A DNA stretch of 64,000 nt from RUG191 sp045642225 (GTDB lineage Bacteria; Bacillota; Clostridia; Lachnospirales; Lachnospiraceae), in contig JAZUIN010000018.1 in assembly GCA_045642225.1 (NCBI GenBank), forward strand, positions 1 through 64,000, written 5' to 3'. Positions 53,719 through 62,646 of this stretch are shown one piece after another. Under the pieces are notes generated by a model that ran no database searches, was not told the DNA's origin, and saw only the letters and a program-made list of their open reading frames with translations. The stretch's first letter is position 1. Each line of letters begins with the position of its first letter. Made by a program: the position numbers and the translations under genes.

Positions 53719-54486
53719 ATGAAGGTTAAAGACATAGCGAAGAAGTTAGAAATTCAATCGCCAAAAGATGCTGCGATGGAGTGGGATAATGTCGGACTTC
53801 TAGTGGGCGATTCTGATAAAGAGGTTAAGAGAATATATATTGCTTTAGATGCAACAGATGAAGTGATAGAGCATGCCATTGAAGCTAAGGCTGATATGCT
53901 TATAACTCATCATCCGATGATTTTTAGTGGAATGAAGCAGGTTAGCCAAGAGGACTTTATAGGTCGAAGAGTAATTTCGCTTATTAAGAATGATATTGCA
54001 TATTATGCTTTACATACCAATTTTGACGTCTACGGAATGGGTGCTTTAGCGCAAGAGACGCTAGGATTAGAGGATGCTTTGCCGCTTGACATTTCCATGG
54101 GGGAAGAAGGAATAGGTCGAGTTGGCAACATGGCTGAAGCAATTACACTTAAGAAGCTTGCGGGAAATGTTAAGAAGAAATTTAATTTGCAAGCGGTTAG
54201 AGTGTATGGTGATGTTAATTCGAAGGTGCAAAAGGTTGCAATTTGTCCGGGCTCTGGTAAGAGTGAAATTGGAAATGCCTTAGAACAACATGCTGATGTA
54301 TTGATAACAGGTGATATTGGTCATCATGAGGGGATAGATGCTGTTGCCTGTGGTATGGCGATAATTGATGCAGGACATTATGGGTTAGAGCATTTATTTA
54401 TTGATTATATTGCATATTATTTGGGAGACGAGAAAGGGATTGAGATATATAAGGAGCCAATCGAGAATCCATATAAGGTGATATAA
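53719..54486 (+). CDS. Nif3-family dinuclear metal protein (YqfO-like)
   Basis: A 255-residue protein of the Nif3/DUF34 family, here without the middle PII-like insertion found in some YqfO proteins. Metal residues include His in ITHHPMIF, Asp in HTNFDVY and the end HYGLEH. It is a hexameric metal protein, previously annotated as GTP cyclohydrolase I type 2; the true role is uncertain. It follows trmK in the usual order. Confidence 0.9.
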   Translation: MKVKDIAKKLEIQSPKDAAMEWDNVGLLVGDSDKEVKRIYIALDATDEVIEHAIEAKADMLITHHPMIFSGMKQVSQEDFIGRRVISLIKNDIAYYALHTNFDVYGMGALAQETLGLEDALPLDISMGEEGIGRVGNMAEAITLKKLAGNVKKKFNLQAVRVYGDVNSKVQKVAICPGSGKSEIGNALEQHADVLITGDIGHHEGIDAVACGMAIIDAGHYGLEHLFIDYIAYYLGDEKGIEIYKEPIENPYKVI

Positions 54487-54548
54487 TATATCGATTTTGA
54501 ATTGACATTTTACTACTGTGAATACATAAGGCAAGAAGGAGGATTACT

Positions 54549-56216
54549 ATGGGATACAGAATTACTGTTGGGGAAGTTACGAAAGAATATGATGTAGACG
54601 CTAGAATAATAGACGTAGCACGCGATTTTCAAAAAGATTATGATCTGCCGATTGTTATGTCTGTATATAACAATTGTCTTAAGGAGCTTAATCAATCGCT
54701 CAAGGAAGATGGCGAGTTGCAGTTTCTAACAGTCAAAGATAAAAATGGTCGACTTGCGTATAGGAGAAGCGTTATCTTTATGCTTCAAGAAGCGATATTT
54801 AAGCATTTTGATGAGGTTGAGTATGACTTGCGCGTTTATAGGTCTATTTCGGGAGGATTTTTCTGTAGAGTAAGCAAGAGCAATTCGGAAGAATTTGTAA
54901 ATTTAAGTCAAGAGAATTTGACGGCTATTGAAGCGGTTATGAAGCAGATGGTTGAAGAAGATTTGTCGTTTGAGAAAATGGTTCTTAAGACAAATGCTGC
55001 TAAAGAATTATTTAGAGAGCTTCATATGTTTAAGAAGGAGAAGCTTCTTAGATATAGAACAAGCTCTAATTTGAATGTGTATAAACTAGGGGACTCCTAT
55101 GATTATTTCTATGGATATATGGTTCCGTCAACTGGATATTTGACGGAGTTTAGATTGGAAATGTTTGGGGATGGATTTGTCGTTCTATTTCCTAATAGTA
55201 AGTCTGGTAAAGTTGAAGAATTTAAGCCATCTATGAAATTGTGTACAGAGTTTAAACGTGCTAATGTTTGGGCTAATACGATTGGAATACAGACTGTAGG
55301 TGATTTGAATGAGACAATTGTTAATCACGAAGGAAGAGAAGTAATCTTCATGCAGGAAGCCTTGATGGAACAAGAGATTGGTAGAATTGCTGATGATATT
55401 TATAAGGACGGCAATAAGAAATTTATTATGATTGCTGGTCCATCTTCTTCAGGTAAGACAACATTTTCACATCGATTAACAACGCAACTTAAAGGACGAG
55501 GTTTGAAGCCACATCCAATTGCACTTGATAATTATTATCTAGATAGAGAATTGGTTCCAGTAGATGAATTTGGAGAGAAGGATTTTGAGTGCATAGAAGG
55601 CTTAGATATTGAACAATTCAATGAGGATATGCTTAATCTTTTGAATGGTAAAAAGGTGTGCTTGCCTAAGTTTAATTTCAAAACAGGCAAGAGAGAATAT
55701 GATGATAAATATTTACAATTAGGACCAGAGGACGTTCTTGTTATTGAAGGTATTCATGGACTTAATGATAGAATGTCGCATTCGTTACCAAAGGAAAGCA
55801 AATATAAAATATTTATAAGTGCTTTAACTCAGCTTGCAATAGATGAGCACAATCCGCTTTCGACTTCAGATGCAAGATTATTGAGAAGAATTGTAAGAGA
55901 TGCTAGAACTAGAGGTACAGATGCAAGGGGTTCTCTTTCGATGTGGGCTTCTGTTCGCAGAGGAGAAGAGAAGAATATATTCCCATTTCAAGAAGAAGCA
56001 GATGTTATGATTAATTCGGCAGCAATATACGAGCTTTCAGTGCTTAAAGTATATGCACTACCATTGTTGTATGCTGTACCAGCGGATTGTCCGGAGTATA
56101 CAGAAGCGAATAGATTAATTAAATTACTTGATTATTTTATTCCAATGCCTTCAGAAGATATTCCAAGATCTGCATTGATACGTGAATTTATTGGTAACAG
56201 TTGCTATCATGTGTGA
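54549..56216 (+). CDS. TGS-domain nucleoside (uridine) kinase
   Basis: A 555-residue protein with two parts. Residues 1-220 look like the TGS and second additional domain of threonyl-tRNA synthetase. From about residue 290 a phosphoribulokinase/uridine kinase domain follows with the P-loop IAGPSSSGKTTF (near 297), HPIALDNYYLDRE and EGIHGLND. Such fused nucleoside kinases are common in Clostridia; the nucleoside phosphorylated is most likely uridine or cytidine but is unproven. The gene lies immediately before rnpB, whose promoter overlaps its last codons. Confidence 0.88.
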   Translation: MGYRITVGEVTKEYDVDARIIDVARDFQKDYDLPIVMSVYNNCLKELNQSLKEDGELQFLTVKDKNGRLAYRRSVIFMLQEAIFKHFDEVEYDLRVYRSISGGFFCRVSKSNSEEFVNLSQENLTAIEAVMKQMVEEDLSFEKMVLKTNAAKELFRELHMFKKEKLLRYRTSSNLNVYKLGDSYDYFYGYMVPSTGYLTEFRLEMFGDGFVVLFPNSKSGKVEEFKPSMKLCTEFKRANVWANTIGIQTVGDLNETIVNHEGREVIFMQEALMEQEIGRIADDIYKDGNKKFIMIAGPSSSGKTTFSHRLTTQLKGRGLKPHPIALDNYYLDRELVPVDEFGEKDFECIEGLDIEQFNEDMLNLLNGKKVCLPKFNFKTGKREYDDKYLQLGPEDVLVIEGIHGLNDRMSHSLPKESKYKIFISALTQLAIDEHNPLSTSDARLLRRIVRDARTRGTDARGSLSMWASVRRGEEKNIFPFQEEADVMINSAAIYELSVLKVYALPLLYAVPADCPEYTEANRLIKLLDYFIPMPSEDIPRSALIREFIGNSCYHV

Positions 56217-56222
56217 TATAAT
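56214..56222 (+). promoter_or_regulatory. rnpB extended -10 promoter
   Basis: TGATATAAT (56214-56222) is an extended -10 with a consensus TATAAT. The -35 is poor. Its last bases lie beyond the kinase stop codon, and transcription would start about 7-8 bases on. Confidence 0.5.
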
Positions 56223-56229
56223 ACAAAAG

Positions 56230-56548
56230 TAATACGTCTAGTGATCGCTTGCTTAGGCAAGAGGAAAGTCCGGGCTTCATAGGGCAGGATGCCGGTTAAC
56301 GGCCGGTGGAGGCAACTCCAAGGAAAGTGCAACAGAAAGTATACCGCCGCAAGGTAAGGGTGAAATGGCAGTGTAAGAGACTACCGCTTGACTGGCAACA
56401 GTTAAGGCATTGTAAACCCCATCCGAAGCAACTTCAAATATGAGTAGGGCGGCCCGTCTTTAACTCAAGGTAGAAGGCTTGAAGCATCTGGCGACAGATG
56501 TTCTAGATAGATGATCACTCGCGACATAACCCGGCTTATTTCGTGTTA
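56230..56548 (+). ncRNA. rnpB: RNase P RNA (type A)
   Basis: The 5' region GAGGAAAGTCCGGGC followed by ATAGGGCAGGATGCCGG and, near the 3' end, ATAACCCGGCTTATTTCG are the universal RNase P RNA landmarks. The 5' end TAATACG (56230-56236) pairs with CGTGTTA (56542-56548) as P1. The layout is the ancestral type A form, as in Clostridia, not the Bacillus type B. It is followed by a terminator. Confidence 0.95.
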
Positions 56549-56552
56549 CATC

Positions 56553-56586
56553 AAAAAACCATCAGCTTTTGCTGATGGTTTTTTTA
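56553..56586 (+). terminator. rnpB terminator
   Basis: AAAAAACCATCAGC (56553-56566) pairs with GCTGATGG TTTTTT; the loop is TTTT and a T run ends it. Confidence 0.92.
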
Positions 56587-56621
56587 CATACATAATCTAT
56601 ATACGTAATAACAAGAATATA

Positions 56622-56650
56622 TTGAAAATGGACTTTATTTTTGCTATTAT
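56622..56650 (+). promoter_or_regulatory. Promoter of pilus operon
   Basis: TTGAAA (56622-56627) and TATTAT (56645-56650) are spaced exactly 17 bases. The transcript would begin near 56657 and have about 90 bases before pilB. Confidence 0.7.
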
Positions 56651-56660
56651 AAAGTAGATA

Positions 56661-56719
56661 GTATGCAAAAGTGTCAAACTGTGCCTGTTTTTATGAGAGA
56701 ATATGTGCAAATTGCATAC
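56661..56719 (+). other. Structured leader of pilB mRNA
   Basis: GTATGCAA (56661-56668) and TTGCATAC (56712-56719) are perfect inverted repeats enclosing 43 bases, right at the expected 5' end of the transcript. The GGGGGGA ribosome binding site (56737-56743) follows. It does not match the c-di-GMP riboswitch sequences I know. Confidence 0.45.
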
Positions 56720-56746
56720 AAACTGTTCGGATTTTCGGGGGGATAC

Positions 56747-58438
56747 ATGAGACGAGAACGTAAGCGTATGGGTGATATGCTAGTCGATGAAGGACTAGTT
56801 ACAGAAGAGCAAGTCGTATCAGCACTTCAAGCAGCAAGAGAAGATGGGATGATGCTTGGAGAGAAGTTGATTCAGTTAGGATTGGTTACACAAGACAGTG
56901 TGGCTGATGCCTTATCTAACCAGCTCGGTTTCGATAGAGTTCACTTAGAAGAAGAATTTATTAACGAAGAATTACTCAAGGTTGTTCCTGGTGATGTTTT
57001 GAGAAAGTATACTATGCTTCCTCTTAATTACGTACAAGGTAACTTGAACTTAGTTAAAGTTGCGATGGAAGACCCAATGGATATGAACGCCATTGATAAC
57101 TTCGCAATTGTAACCAACTTACAGCTTGAGCCTGTAGTTGCAACGAGGTTTGAGATTGAGACAGCTCTTGATAAATATTATACAGATGCAGAGACAAGGG
57201 ACGTTGTAGAACGTTTTAAGTCGGAGCATAGAGATGTATTACAAGAAGAAGAGGACGATGATCTAAATGATCAACTTGATAATTCGCCTGTAGTACAACT
57301 TGTTAGACAGATGATGCAACAGGCTGCAAGACAGCGTGCATCCGATGTACATATTGAAGCATTAGAGAAAGTAGTTAGAGTCCGTTTCAGAATTGACGGT
57401 GTGTTACACGAGAGATTCAAATACGGAATTGAGATGAGCAACGCTATAAGTGCTCGTATCAAGATTATTTCTGGAATGGACATTTCAGAGAAGAGAAAAC
57501 CACAAGATGGTCGTTTCTCTATGACAGTTGATCACATCGAATATGATGTCAGAGTATCAATGCTTCCTACAGCTTACGGTGAGAAATGCGTTATGCGTCT
57601 TGCTCAGAAGAAGGCGCTTAATAGAGATAAGTCAGATCTTGGTCTTACACCAGAAGACGAGATGAAGTTCGATAAGTTACTTAAGAATCCTAACGGTATA
57701 TTCTTAGTAACAGGACCAACAGGTTCTGGTAAATCAACTACGTTATATACAGTGCTTAACGAGCTTAATTCAGAAGACGTTAATATCGTAACAGTAGAAG
57801 ACCCAATTGAAGCAAATATAAGTGGAGTTAACCAAGTACAAGTTAACCCTAAAGCAGAATTGACATTTGCATCAGCACTTAGATCAATTCTTCGACAAGA
57901 TCCAGATATCATTATGATTGGTGAGATTCGTGACGGTGAGACTGCGCAGATCGCGGTACAAGCCTCAATTACAGGTCACTTAGTTGTATCTACACTTCAT
58001 ACCAATTCTGCGGCAAGTGCGATGAGTCGTTTGATGGATATGGGTGTTGATAGTTATTTGTTAGCAGATTCGATTTTTGGTGTTATTGCGCAGCGTCTTG
58101 TTCGTCGCTTGTGTGAAGACTGCAAGAAGGAAGATGAAGCTACAGTAGAAGAGAAGCACCTTATGGGTGTGCCAGAAGATCAACCATTTAAGATATATAG
58201 ACCTTGTGGTTGTGAGAAATGTGGCCAGACAGGTTATCTTGGACGAATCGGTGTATATGAGATTCTTACAGTTACACCAGCAATCAAGGAAATGATTCAC
58301 GACAAAGAAAGTGCCGACGATATCAAAGAGGTTGCAATCGAAGAAGGAATGGTAACTCTTAGGGCAAATGCTAAGAAATTAGTAGAGCGAGGAATTACTT
58401 CTTATCAAGAATTGATGCGTATTACATTTGAGAATTAA
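56747..58438 (+). CDS. pilB: Type IV pilus extension ATPase PilB
   Basis: A 563-residue GspE/PilB ATPase. An N-terminal MshEN-like region (1-150) starts with RKRMGDMLVDEGLVTEEQV. The ATPase core has Walker A GPTGSGKST (323-331), Asp box VEDPIE, Walker B MIGEIRDGET and His box LHTNSA. The zinc tetracysteine set (CEDC ... CGCEKCGQTG) is complete. It powers pilin polymerisation. The start at 56747 is chosen by GGGGGGA upstream; an earlier frame from 56663 is within the structured leader. It opens the operon. Confidence 0.93.
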   Translation: MRRERKRMGDMLVDEGLVTEEQVVSALQAAREDGMMLGEKLIQLGLVTQDSVADALSNQLGFDRVHLEEEFINEELLKVVPGDVLRKYTMLPLNYVQGNLNLVKVAMEDPMDMNAIDNFAIVTNLQLEPVVATRFEIETALDKYYTDAETRDVVERFKSEHRDVLQEEEDDDLNDQLDNSPVVQLVRQMMQQAARQRASDVHIEALEKVVRVRFRIDGVLHERFKYGIEMSNAISARIKIISGMDISEKRKPQDGRFSMTVDHIEYDVRVSMLPTAYGEKCVMRLAQKKALNRDKSDLGLTPEDEMKFDKLLKNPNGIFLVTGPTGSGKSTTLYTVLNELNSEDVNIVTVEDPIEANISGVNQVQVNPKAELTFASALRSILRQDPDIIMIGEIRDGETAQIAVQASITGHLVVSTLHTNSAASAMSRLMDMGVDSYLLADSIFGVIAQRLVRRLCEDCKKEDEATVEEKHLMGVPEDQPFKIYRPCGCEKCGQTGYLGRIGVYEILTVTPAIKEMIHDKESADDIKEVAIEEGMVTLRANAKKLVERGITSYQELMRITFEN

Positions 58439-58449
58439 AGGAGGCTTTT

Positions 58450-59565
58450 ATGCCGATAGTACCAAATCCAGCAGAGGGATCTGTTGAGGACTTAGATGAG
58501 AAATTACAGAAATTTGTCAAAATATTAGAAGAAGCCAAGAGATTAAATAGTTCTGATATACATTTGGCACCTGCGTCACCTGTTATGCTCCGTGTTGACG
58601 GTGAGTTGATACCAGTTGAAGGAATGGGCTTTAAGCCTTTCGAGATTGATGAGATGCTTTCCGTGATGCTAGAGCCAGAGCAGTTGGAAATCTTAGAAGA
58701 GAATGGTGAACTTGACTTTGCATATTCAGTTCCAGGATTTTCAAGAATTCGTTTAAATGTTTTTAGACAACGTGGGACTTATGCTATGGCGCTTCGTATT
58801 TTGTCTTTTGAAGTACCTGATGCAACGGCAATTGGTTTGCCACAGTCGGTAATAGATTTTGCTGACAAGAAGAGAGGACTTGTACTTGTTACAGGTGCTA
58901 CAGGTTCAGGTAAATCAACTACATTAGCAGCATTAATTAGTAAGATTGCCAAGACTTATGCTAAGACAATAATTACGCTAGAAGATCCAATCGAGTATCT
59001 ACATAAGCATGGCAAAGGTTTAGTACTTCAAAGAGAAATTGGATATGATTCTAAGTCTTATTCAAATGCGCTTCGTGCAGCATTAAGAGAAGATCCTGAT
59101 GTAATTCTTGTCGGAGAGATGAGAGATTTAGAGACAATAAATACAGCGATTACTGCAGCAGAGACAGGACACTTAGTATTTTCTACTTTGCATACTAATT
59201 CAGCAGCAGCGACAATAGATCGTGTAATTGATGTATTTCCACCATATCAACAGCAGCAAATTAGAGTTCAGCTTGCGTCTGTTTTACAAGGAGTTGTTGC
59301 ACAGCAATTACTTCCTATGGATAGTGGTAGTGGACGAAAAGCTGCATTTGAAGTGATGATTAATAATTCAGCTATTGCCAACTTGATTCGTGAAGGCAAA
59401 GCATTTCAGATTCCATCTACAATGCAAACTTCTAAGAAGGATGGAATGATTACAATGGATGATGCTATATACGACTTATATATGAAAGGTGATATATCTA
59501 GCGAGACAGCAGTAAGTTACGCACATGATGCTAACGGAATGTTGCAGAAAGTTAGTTTGTTCTAA
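58450..59565 (+). CDS. pilT: Type IV pilus retraction ATPase PilT
   Basis: A 371-residue PilT. Walker A GATGSGKST begins near residue 149; LEDPIEYLHKH, LVGEMRDLET and LHTNSAAATIDR follow. The C-terminal AIANLIREGK matches the AIRNLIRE motif required for retraction. The N-terminus carries a short PAS-like domain with SSDIHLAPASPVMLRVDGEL. Its presence implies that pili can retract and support twitching or DNA uptake. It begins 11 bases after pilB. Confidence 0.93.
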   Translation: MPIVPNPAEGSVEDLDEKLQKFVKILEEAKRLNSSDIHLAPASPVMLRVDGELIPVEGMGFKPFEIDEMLSVMLEPEQLEILEENGELDFAYSVPGFSRIRLNVFRQRGTYAMALRILSFEVPDATAIGLPQSVIDFADKKRGLVLVTGATGSGKSTTLAALISKIAKTYAKTIITLEDPIEYLHKHGKGLVLQREIGYDSKSYSNALRAALREDPDVILVGEMRDLETINTAITAAETGHLVFSTLHTNSAAATIDRVIDVFPPYQQQQIRVQLASVLQGVVAQQLLPMDSGSGRKAAFEVMINNSAIANLIREGKAFQIPSTMQTSKKDGMITMDDAIYDLYMKGDISSETAVSYAHDANGMLQKVSLF

Positions 59566-59577
59566 TGGGGGATTATA

Positions 59578-60792
59578 ATGCCAGAATTTACTTATGTGGC
59601 ACAAGATGCCAACGGAAAAGAGATAAAAGGCAATGTTATTGCAGAAAACAAAGACATAGCAATCCAGAATATCTCTAATGAAGGACTTGCAGTTCTTAAG
59701 ATATCTGAGGCAAGTCTTTTGACAAGAGAGATTGATATTACATTTGGTAAGCTAGTAAAGTCCAAAGATTTATCTGTATTTTGTAGACAATTTAATAGTA
59801 TGCTTGGTGCAGGTGTATCAATTATTGGTGCGCTTGATATGCTAGCTACTCAAACTGAGAATAAATACTTAGCCAAAGCGATTAAAGGCACGTCTAAGGA
59901 TATCATGAAGGGTGAAACTTTAGCTGATGCAATGAAGCGTCATCCTAAGATTTTCCCAGATATTATGGTTAGTATGATTCGTGCAGGTGAAGCTTCTGGT
60001 AAGTTAGAGATTGCGTTCGACAGAATGGCAGTTCATTTCGAGAAAGCAACTAAGACAGAAGGTATGGTTAGAAAAGCTGCAATGTATCCAATAATTGTAG
60101 CAATTGTATCAATTATAGTAAGTGTATTTATGCTTGTTAAGGTTGTACCAAGTTATGTGGAAATGTTTGACAGCATGAACATGGAGATGCCTGGAATTAC
60201 ACTTTTTGTAATAGGGTTATCTAATTTCTTAGTTAAATATTGGTATATAGTTATTGCGGTTGTTATTATTCTTATAGTTGCGATTAGAGCATATAAGAAA
60301 ACACCGGCTGGTAAATTAGCATTTAGTAAATTAGCTCTTAAGATTCCGCTTATTGGTAAGCTTAATGTCAAGACAGCATGTTCTTTGTTTTCTAGAACAT
60401 TATCAACGCTTGTATATTCTGGTTTGCCACTAGTTGAAGCCTTAGATATTACAGCAGATACAATGTCTAATCAAGTATTTAAGAAAGCAATTAAGCAAGC
60501 AGTAGATGATGTATCACAAGGTGTATCGCTTGCTACATCTCTTAAGAAGTCAGGAATCTTCCCACCAATGGTAGATTATATGATTGGAATTGGTGAAAAT
60601 ACAGGTGAACTTGAAGAGATGTTAGAGAAGCTTGCTGATTATTATGATGATGAAGTTCAGATGACTACTGAAACTGTTATGGCAGCAGTTGAGCCATTGA
60701 TAATTCTTGTTATGGCAGCATTAGTTGGTATATTAGTTGCAGCAGTTATGAGCCCAATGGTTTCTATGTATTCACAGATGGGCAGTTTATAA
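59578..60792 (+). CDS. pilC: Type IV pilus inner-membrane platform PilC
   Basis: A 404-residue protein with two T2SF domains (about 65-190 and 270-395), each with a hydrophobic helix pair. LSVFCRQFNSMLGAGVSIIGAL and ELEEMLEKLADYYDDEV are typical. Three membrane helices near 170, 215-240 and 375-395 are visible. The N-terminal FTYVAQDANGKEIKG is the family start. It carries the pilin subunits and interacts with PilB and PilT. Confidence 0.92.
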   Translation: MPEFTYVAQDANGKEIKGNVIAENKDIAIQNISNEGLAVLKISEASLLTREIDITFGKLVKSKDLSVFCRQFNSMLGAGVSIIGALDMLATQTENKYLAKAIKGTSKDIMKGETLADAMKRHPKIFPDIMVSMIRAGEASGKLEIAFDRMAVHFEKATKTEGMVRKAAMYPIIVAIVSIIVSVFMLVKVVPSYVEMFDSMNMEMPGITLFVIGLSNFLVKYWYIVIAVVIILIVAIRAYKKTPAGKLAFSKLALKIPLIGKLNVKTACSLFSRTLSTLVYSGLPLVEALDITADTMSNQVFKKAIKQAVDDVSQGVSLATSLKKSGIFPPMVDYMIGIGENTGELEEMLEKLADYYDDEVQMTTETVMAAVEPLIILVMAALVGILVAAVMSPMVSMYSQMGSL

Positions 60793-60801
60793 GAATTAAA
60801 T

Positions 60802-60819
60802 CATGTGATAGGGCACATG
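60802..60819 (+). other. Small hairpin before the pilin gene
   Basis: CATGTG (60802-60807) and CACATG (60814-60819) flank six bases in the gap between pilC and the pilin gene. It may affect RNA processing or stability; it lacks a T run. Confidence 0.35.
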
Positions 60820-60860
60820 CTTTAAGATAAATAATATATTATTTAGAGAAGGAGAAAAAA

Positions 60861-61277
60861 ATGATGAAGGAATTAATGAAGAAAAGACAGAATAACAAAG
60901 GTTTTTCTCTTGTAGAATTAATCGTTGTTATTGCAATCATGGTTGTACTTGTAGCAGTTCTTGCTCCAGTATTCACAAAGTATGTTGAAAGCTCAAGAAG
61001 AGCAACAGATATTCAAAATGCTAACTCTATTGCTAGTGCTGTTTTGGCTGATGTAGCAGATGGTAAGACAATAGCAGATGGTAAGGTAAAAGTTGTAGCT
61101 GATAATCCATCAGCAATCAAAGAAGAAGTTAAGACTAAGGGAAATGCTGTTGCAAAGGATGAGAATTTCTACTATCAATACAATAAGACAACTAATAAGT
61201 GTGCTGTATATGTAGGAGAGACAGATACTACTGACTTAACAACAGAAGATGGAGCTCAAACTTACAAAAACAAATAA
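60861..61277 (+). CDS. pilA: Type IV prepilin (major pilin candidate)
   Basis: A 138-residue prepilin. Leader residues 1-14 end with Gly14; the mature part starts Phe15 in GFSLVELIVV, with Glu19 at position +5, and a long hydrophobic helix with a conserved break. After the helix are EssRRATDIQNAN and a small C-terminal domain with a single Cys (NKCAVYVGE). It resembles the G/F cleaved class of type IVa pilins. A strong ribosome binding site (AGAAGGAG, near 60847-60854) precedes it. A stem-loop follows before a paralogous gene. Confidence 0.9.
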   Translation: MMKELMKKRQNNKGFSLVELIVVIAIMVVLVAVLAPVFTKYVESSRRATDIQNANSIASAVLADVADGKTIADGKVKVVADNPSAIKEEVKTKGNAVAKDENFYYQYNKTTNKCAVYVGETDTTDLTTEDGAQTYKNK

Positions 61278-61318
61278 TATTTATTAATTAACATTTAACC
61301 ACTAACCCTATTAATAAT

Positions 61319-61348
61319 TCCCTGCCTGTTGTGCACGACAGGTAGGGA
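61319..61348 (+). other. Strong stem-loop between the pilin genes
   Basis: TCCCTGCCTGT (61319-61329) pairs with ACAGGTAGGGA (61338-61348), with one G-T wobble. No T run follows, so it is not a standard terminator. It may stabilise the 3' end of the pilin message and reduce transcription of the next genes. Confidence 0.6.
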
Positions 61349-61404
61349 TGTGGTTATATATTTGTGCAATATTATGGAAGAATGTAATTCTGAAAGGAAT
61401 TAGT

Positions 61405-61818
61405 ATGAACAAATTTGAAGAAGACAGAAATAGTAGTTTAAGAACATGGGGGATAATAATTGTTGTAGCAGTAATTGTTGTTGCACTTGTAATTTTTATT
61501 CCAGTATATATGTCAAATGTTGAGAAGAACAAGAGAAATAATGATATCAATAACGCTACCATGATTTCTAATGCTGTTCTTGCTGATGCAGCAGCAAATC
61601 GTCCAACAATTGTTCAAGGCGAATATAGAGAAGTTAATGTTGGTGAACCTTCAACAATGACAAGTATACCTAAATCAGAAAGTGATGTTGTTAAGGCTAA
61701 TGAGAGCTTTATATATTATTACATTCCAAGCTCTAATACATGTGCTGTATACATTGGAGAAGACAGAACATACAATTTGGCCAATGCAACTCAAGCTATC
61801 TCGTATAGAGATAAATAA
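61405..61818 (+). CDS. Pilin-like membrane protein without prepilin cleavage site
   Basis: A 137-residue paralogue of the preceding pilin. After the membrane helix (about 14-35), YMSNVEKNKRNNDINNATMISNAVLADAAAN parallels FTKYVESSRRATDIQNANSIASAVLADVADG, and both end with CAVY and a charged strand. The region before the helix is RNSSLRTWG, with no Gly at the cleavage position, no Phe +1 and no Glu +5. It therefore should not be cut by PilD and may remain in the membrane. The start at 61405 is the second ATG; an earlier frame to 61348 overlaps the stem-loop. It may be a minor or regulatory pseudopilin. Confidence 0.8.
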   Translation: MNKFEEDRNSSLRTWGIIIVVAVIVVALVIFIPVYMSNVEKNKRNNDINNATMISNAVLADAAANRPTIVQGEYREVNVGEPSTMTSIPKSESDVVKANESFIYYYIPSSNTCAVYIGEDRTYNLANATQAISYRDK

Positions 61819-61836
61819 TCTAAAGAAGTAAATATT

Positions 61837-62616
61837 ATGTTAAGTATCTATATTTGTATTGCAATAATATTCTTCCTGTTTGGAATAGTAATTGGAAGTT
61901 TCCTTAATGTGTGTATGATTCGTATACCTAATAAGGAATCTATTGTCAAAGTGCCAAGCCACTGTATGTCTTGTGGCTATCATTTGAAATGGTATGATTT
62001 GATTCCGCTTTTTTCATGGCTATTTCTAAGAGGAAGATGTAGGAAATGTGGAGAGAAAATTTCCCCACAATATCCAATAATAGAAGCAATTAATGGAGTG
62101 ATGTATGTATTAATTTTCGTAAGATTCGGAGTTGATTCTACATTTGATTTTGTAAGCTCTATTATATTTTGCTTAATATTTTCAGCACTACTAGTGCTTA
62201 CTGTGATTGACTGGAACACCTATGAGATACCTCTTGGGATTAACATTTTCATTGGGGTACTAGGAATTGTATACACAGTAATAGATTACAATAATTGGCT
62301 AGAACACGTAATCGGGTTGGTTGCCGTGTCTATCCCGCTATTGCTTATTCTTTTAATTAGTAATGGAAGAGCTATAGGTGGCGGAGATGTCAAATTAATG
62401 GCAGCAGCAGGACTATTACTAGGATGGAAATGTATTATTCTGGCATTTGTTGTTGCATGTGTTTTAGGGTCAATTATTCATATAATTCGAATGAAAGTCT
62501 CAGGAGAAGGAAAGGTGCTTGCAATGGGACCATATCTTTCACTGGGAATTATGATAGCCGTATTTTTTGGCGAATATATTATTAAAATGTATATGCAGCT
62601 TCTAGGAGTTGCATAA
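61837..62616 (+). CDS. pilD: Prepilin peptidase PilD (A24 family)
   Basis: A 259-residue membrane aspartic protease and methyltransferase. The zinc-binding part HCMSCGYHL ... CRKCGEKISPQYP is in the first cytosolic loop. The catalytic aspartates are in VIDWNTYEIP and GGGDVKLMAAAG. About eight membrane helices are seen. It cuts the leader from the prepilin and methylates Phe1. It lies directly after the pilin-like gene. Confidence 0.93.
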   Translation: MLSIYICIAIIFFLFGIVIGSFLNVCMIRIPNKESIVKVPSHCMSCGYHLKWYDLIPLFSWLFLRGRCRKCGEKISPQYPIIEAINGVMYVLIFVRFGVDSTFDFVSSIIFCLIFSALLVLTVIDWNTYEIPLGINIFIGVLGIVYTVIDYNNWLEHVIGLVAVSIPLLLILLISNGRAIGGGDVKLMAAAGLLLGWKCIILAFVVACVLGSIIHIIRMKVSGEGKVLAMGPYLSLGIMIAVFFGEYIIKMYMQLLGVA

Positions 62617-62646
62617 AACGGAAGTCTAAAGAAAGAGGAATGGAAA

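Noticed and set aside
56657..56746. c-di-GMP-I/II riboswitch before pilB
   Set aside because: The expected GGGCAAACC and GGGACGCAAAGCC type blocks are absent; kept only as an unknown structured leader.
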